Positions 5,002 through 5,456 of a stretch of DNA of 5,456 nt are shown here, piece by piece (the first letter of the stretch is position 1; the number at the start of each line of letters is the position of its first letter). The position numbers and the translations under genes are program-made. Below the pieces are notes generated by a model, which was not told where the DNA came from, did no database searches, and saw nothing but the letters and a program-made list of their open reading frames with translations. This DNA is from Acidobacteriota bacterium (GTDB taxonomy: Bacteria; Acidobacteriota; Vicinamibacteria; Vicinamibacterales; Fen-181), in the NCBI GenBank assembly GCA_021779795.1, contig JAJXZZ010000237.1, positions 1 to 5,456 of the forward strand, read 5' to 3'.

Positions 5002-5456
5002 ATGTCTACTCGCCTGCCGGCCTGGACCGCCAAGCTCGCGGTCAGGATCTTCGCCGCCATTGCGGTCCTGCACCTCGTATTCCTGGGAGGGGCGTTCCTC
5101 GGCCTCGACCGGTATCTCGAGCAACTCTTCGACCGGACGGCGGCTGCCGAGGCGGAGACGCTGGGGAGGGTCGTCACGTCGGCGCTGCGGCAGCAGATGG
5201 TGCGCGAGCACGAGACCAGCGTGGACGCGATCCTGGCCGAACTGGCGAAGCCCGACTCGGGCACCCGCATCCGGGTCATCAACCGCCGCGGCCGCGTCAC
5301 CCACGCGACCGACCGCCGCCTGGTGGGCGGGGTGCTCGAGCCGGCGGGCGAGGCCGCGTGCGCGGAGTGCCACGCGGCGCCGGCGGCTTCCCGCGGCCGG
5401 ACGCGGCTGGCGTCCGGTGCCGACCGCGTTCCGGTGTTTCAGCACGTCGAGACGCT
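5002..5456 (+). CDS. Membrane sensor protein with extracytoplasmic heme-c (CXXCH) domain, probably a histidine kinase; 3' end beyond window
   Basis: N-terminal 151 residues of a membrane-anchored sensor. TM1 lies at about residues 12-34, followed by a helical segment (about 36-83, AEAETLGRVVTSALRQQM) and a PAS/Cache-like strand region with TRIRVINRRGRVTHATD (88-104). Cys120-Ala-Glu-Cys123-His124 (codons 5359-5373) is a CXXCH site for covalent heme c. This order, a 'D/NRRGRV..T.D....G......AC..CH' stretch after one TM, is what I recall from heme-c sensor kinases of Geobacter-type bacteria. Those usually continue with a second cysteine/histidine motif, TM2, HAMP and HisKA/HATPase. None of that is inside the window, so 'kinase' is inference and a chemoreceptor or diguanylate cyclase is possible. 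ATG 5002 was chosen because it directly precedes the TM; GTG at 4990 is an alternative, and there is no clear SD for either. The gene diverges from pruA across 416 bp. Confidence 0.8.
   Translation, partial: MSTRLPAWTAKLAVRIFAAIAVLHLVFLGGAFLGLDRYLEQLFDRTAAAEAETLGRVVTSALRQQMVREHETSVDAILAELAKPDSGTRIRVINRRGRVTHATDRRLVGGVLEPAGEAACAECHAAPAASRGRTRLASGADRVPVFQHVET

Noticed and set aside
4893..5445. Minus-strand open frames opposite the heme-c sensor gene (4893-5300 and 4987-5445)
   Set aside because: They have low-complexity Arg/Ser-rich translations. The plus-strand frame from 5002 has a TM segment, a sensor-like fold pattern and CXXCH.

Overview
The window is very GC-rich bacterial chromosomal DNA with strong G/C bias at third codon positions. 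The gene content is a TAXI-type solute-binding lipoprotein with a histidine kinase, a one-domain molbindin, an ALDH4-type pyrroline-5-carboxylate dehydrogenase and a heme-c-type sensor protein. This fits a free-living, respiring, high-GC soil or sediment bacterium of the Rokubacteria/Methylomirabilota, Acidobacteria or Deltaproteobacteria kind. That placement is inference from gene style; no rRNA or other phylogenetic marker is present.

Layout. Positions 1-1594 (minus) hold a nearly complete two-transmembrane sensor histidine kinase whose last residues run off the left edge. It starts with GTG inside the stop codon of the gene before it, a TAXI-family periplasmic binding lipoprotein (1591-2562, minus). 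These two form a translationally coupled pair, and no TRAP permease is visible. A 132-bp divergent intergenic region packed with GC-rich inverted repeats separates them from a small molybdopterin/molybdate-binding Mop (TOBE) protein (2695-2901, plus). Mop converges on a complete PruA-type L-glutamate-gamma-semialdehyde dehydrogenase (2957-4585, minus), with a GC hairpin between the two stops.

Positions 4586-5001 are non-coding but not empty. They hold an AT-rich islet with a LysR-type-looking dyad upstream of pruA, a 127-bp element with 19-bp terminal inverted repeats that resembles a REPIN/MITE, a run of four degenerate heptamers, and a strong hairpin. At 5002 (plus) begins a second membrane sensor protein, cut by the right edge. 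Its extracytoplasmic domain carries a CXXCH heme-c motif.

The window is therefore mostly signal perception (a binding-protein-coupled kinase and a heme-bearing sensor) plus two unconnected housekeeping functions (molybdenum cofactor/molybdate handling and proline catabolism). The most interesting points are the TAXI-kinase pair, the heme-c sensor and the palindromic element at 4699-4825. I found no CRISPR array, RNA gene, phage gene or transposase gene.
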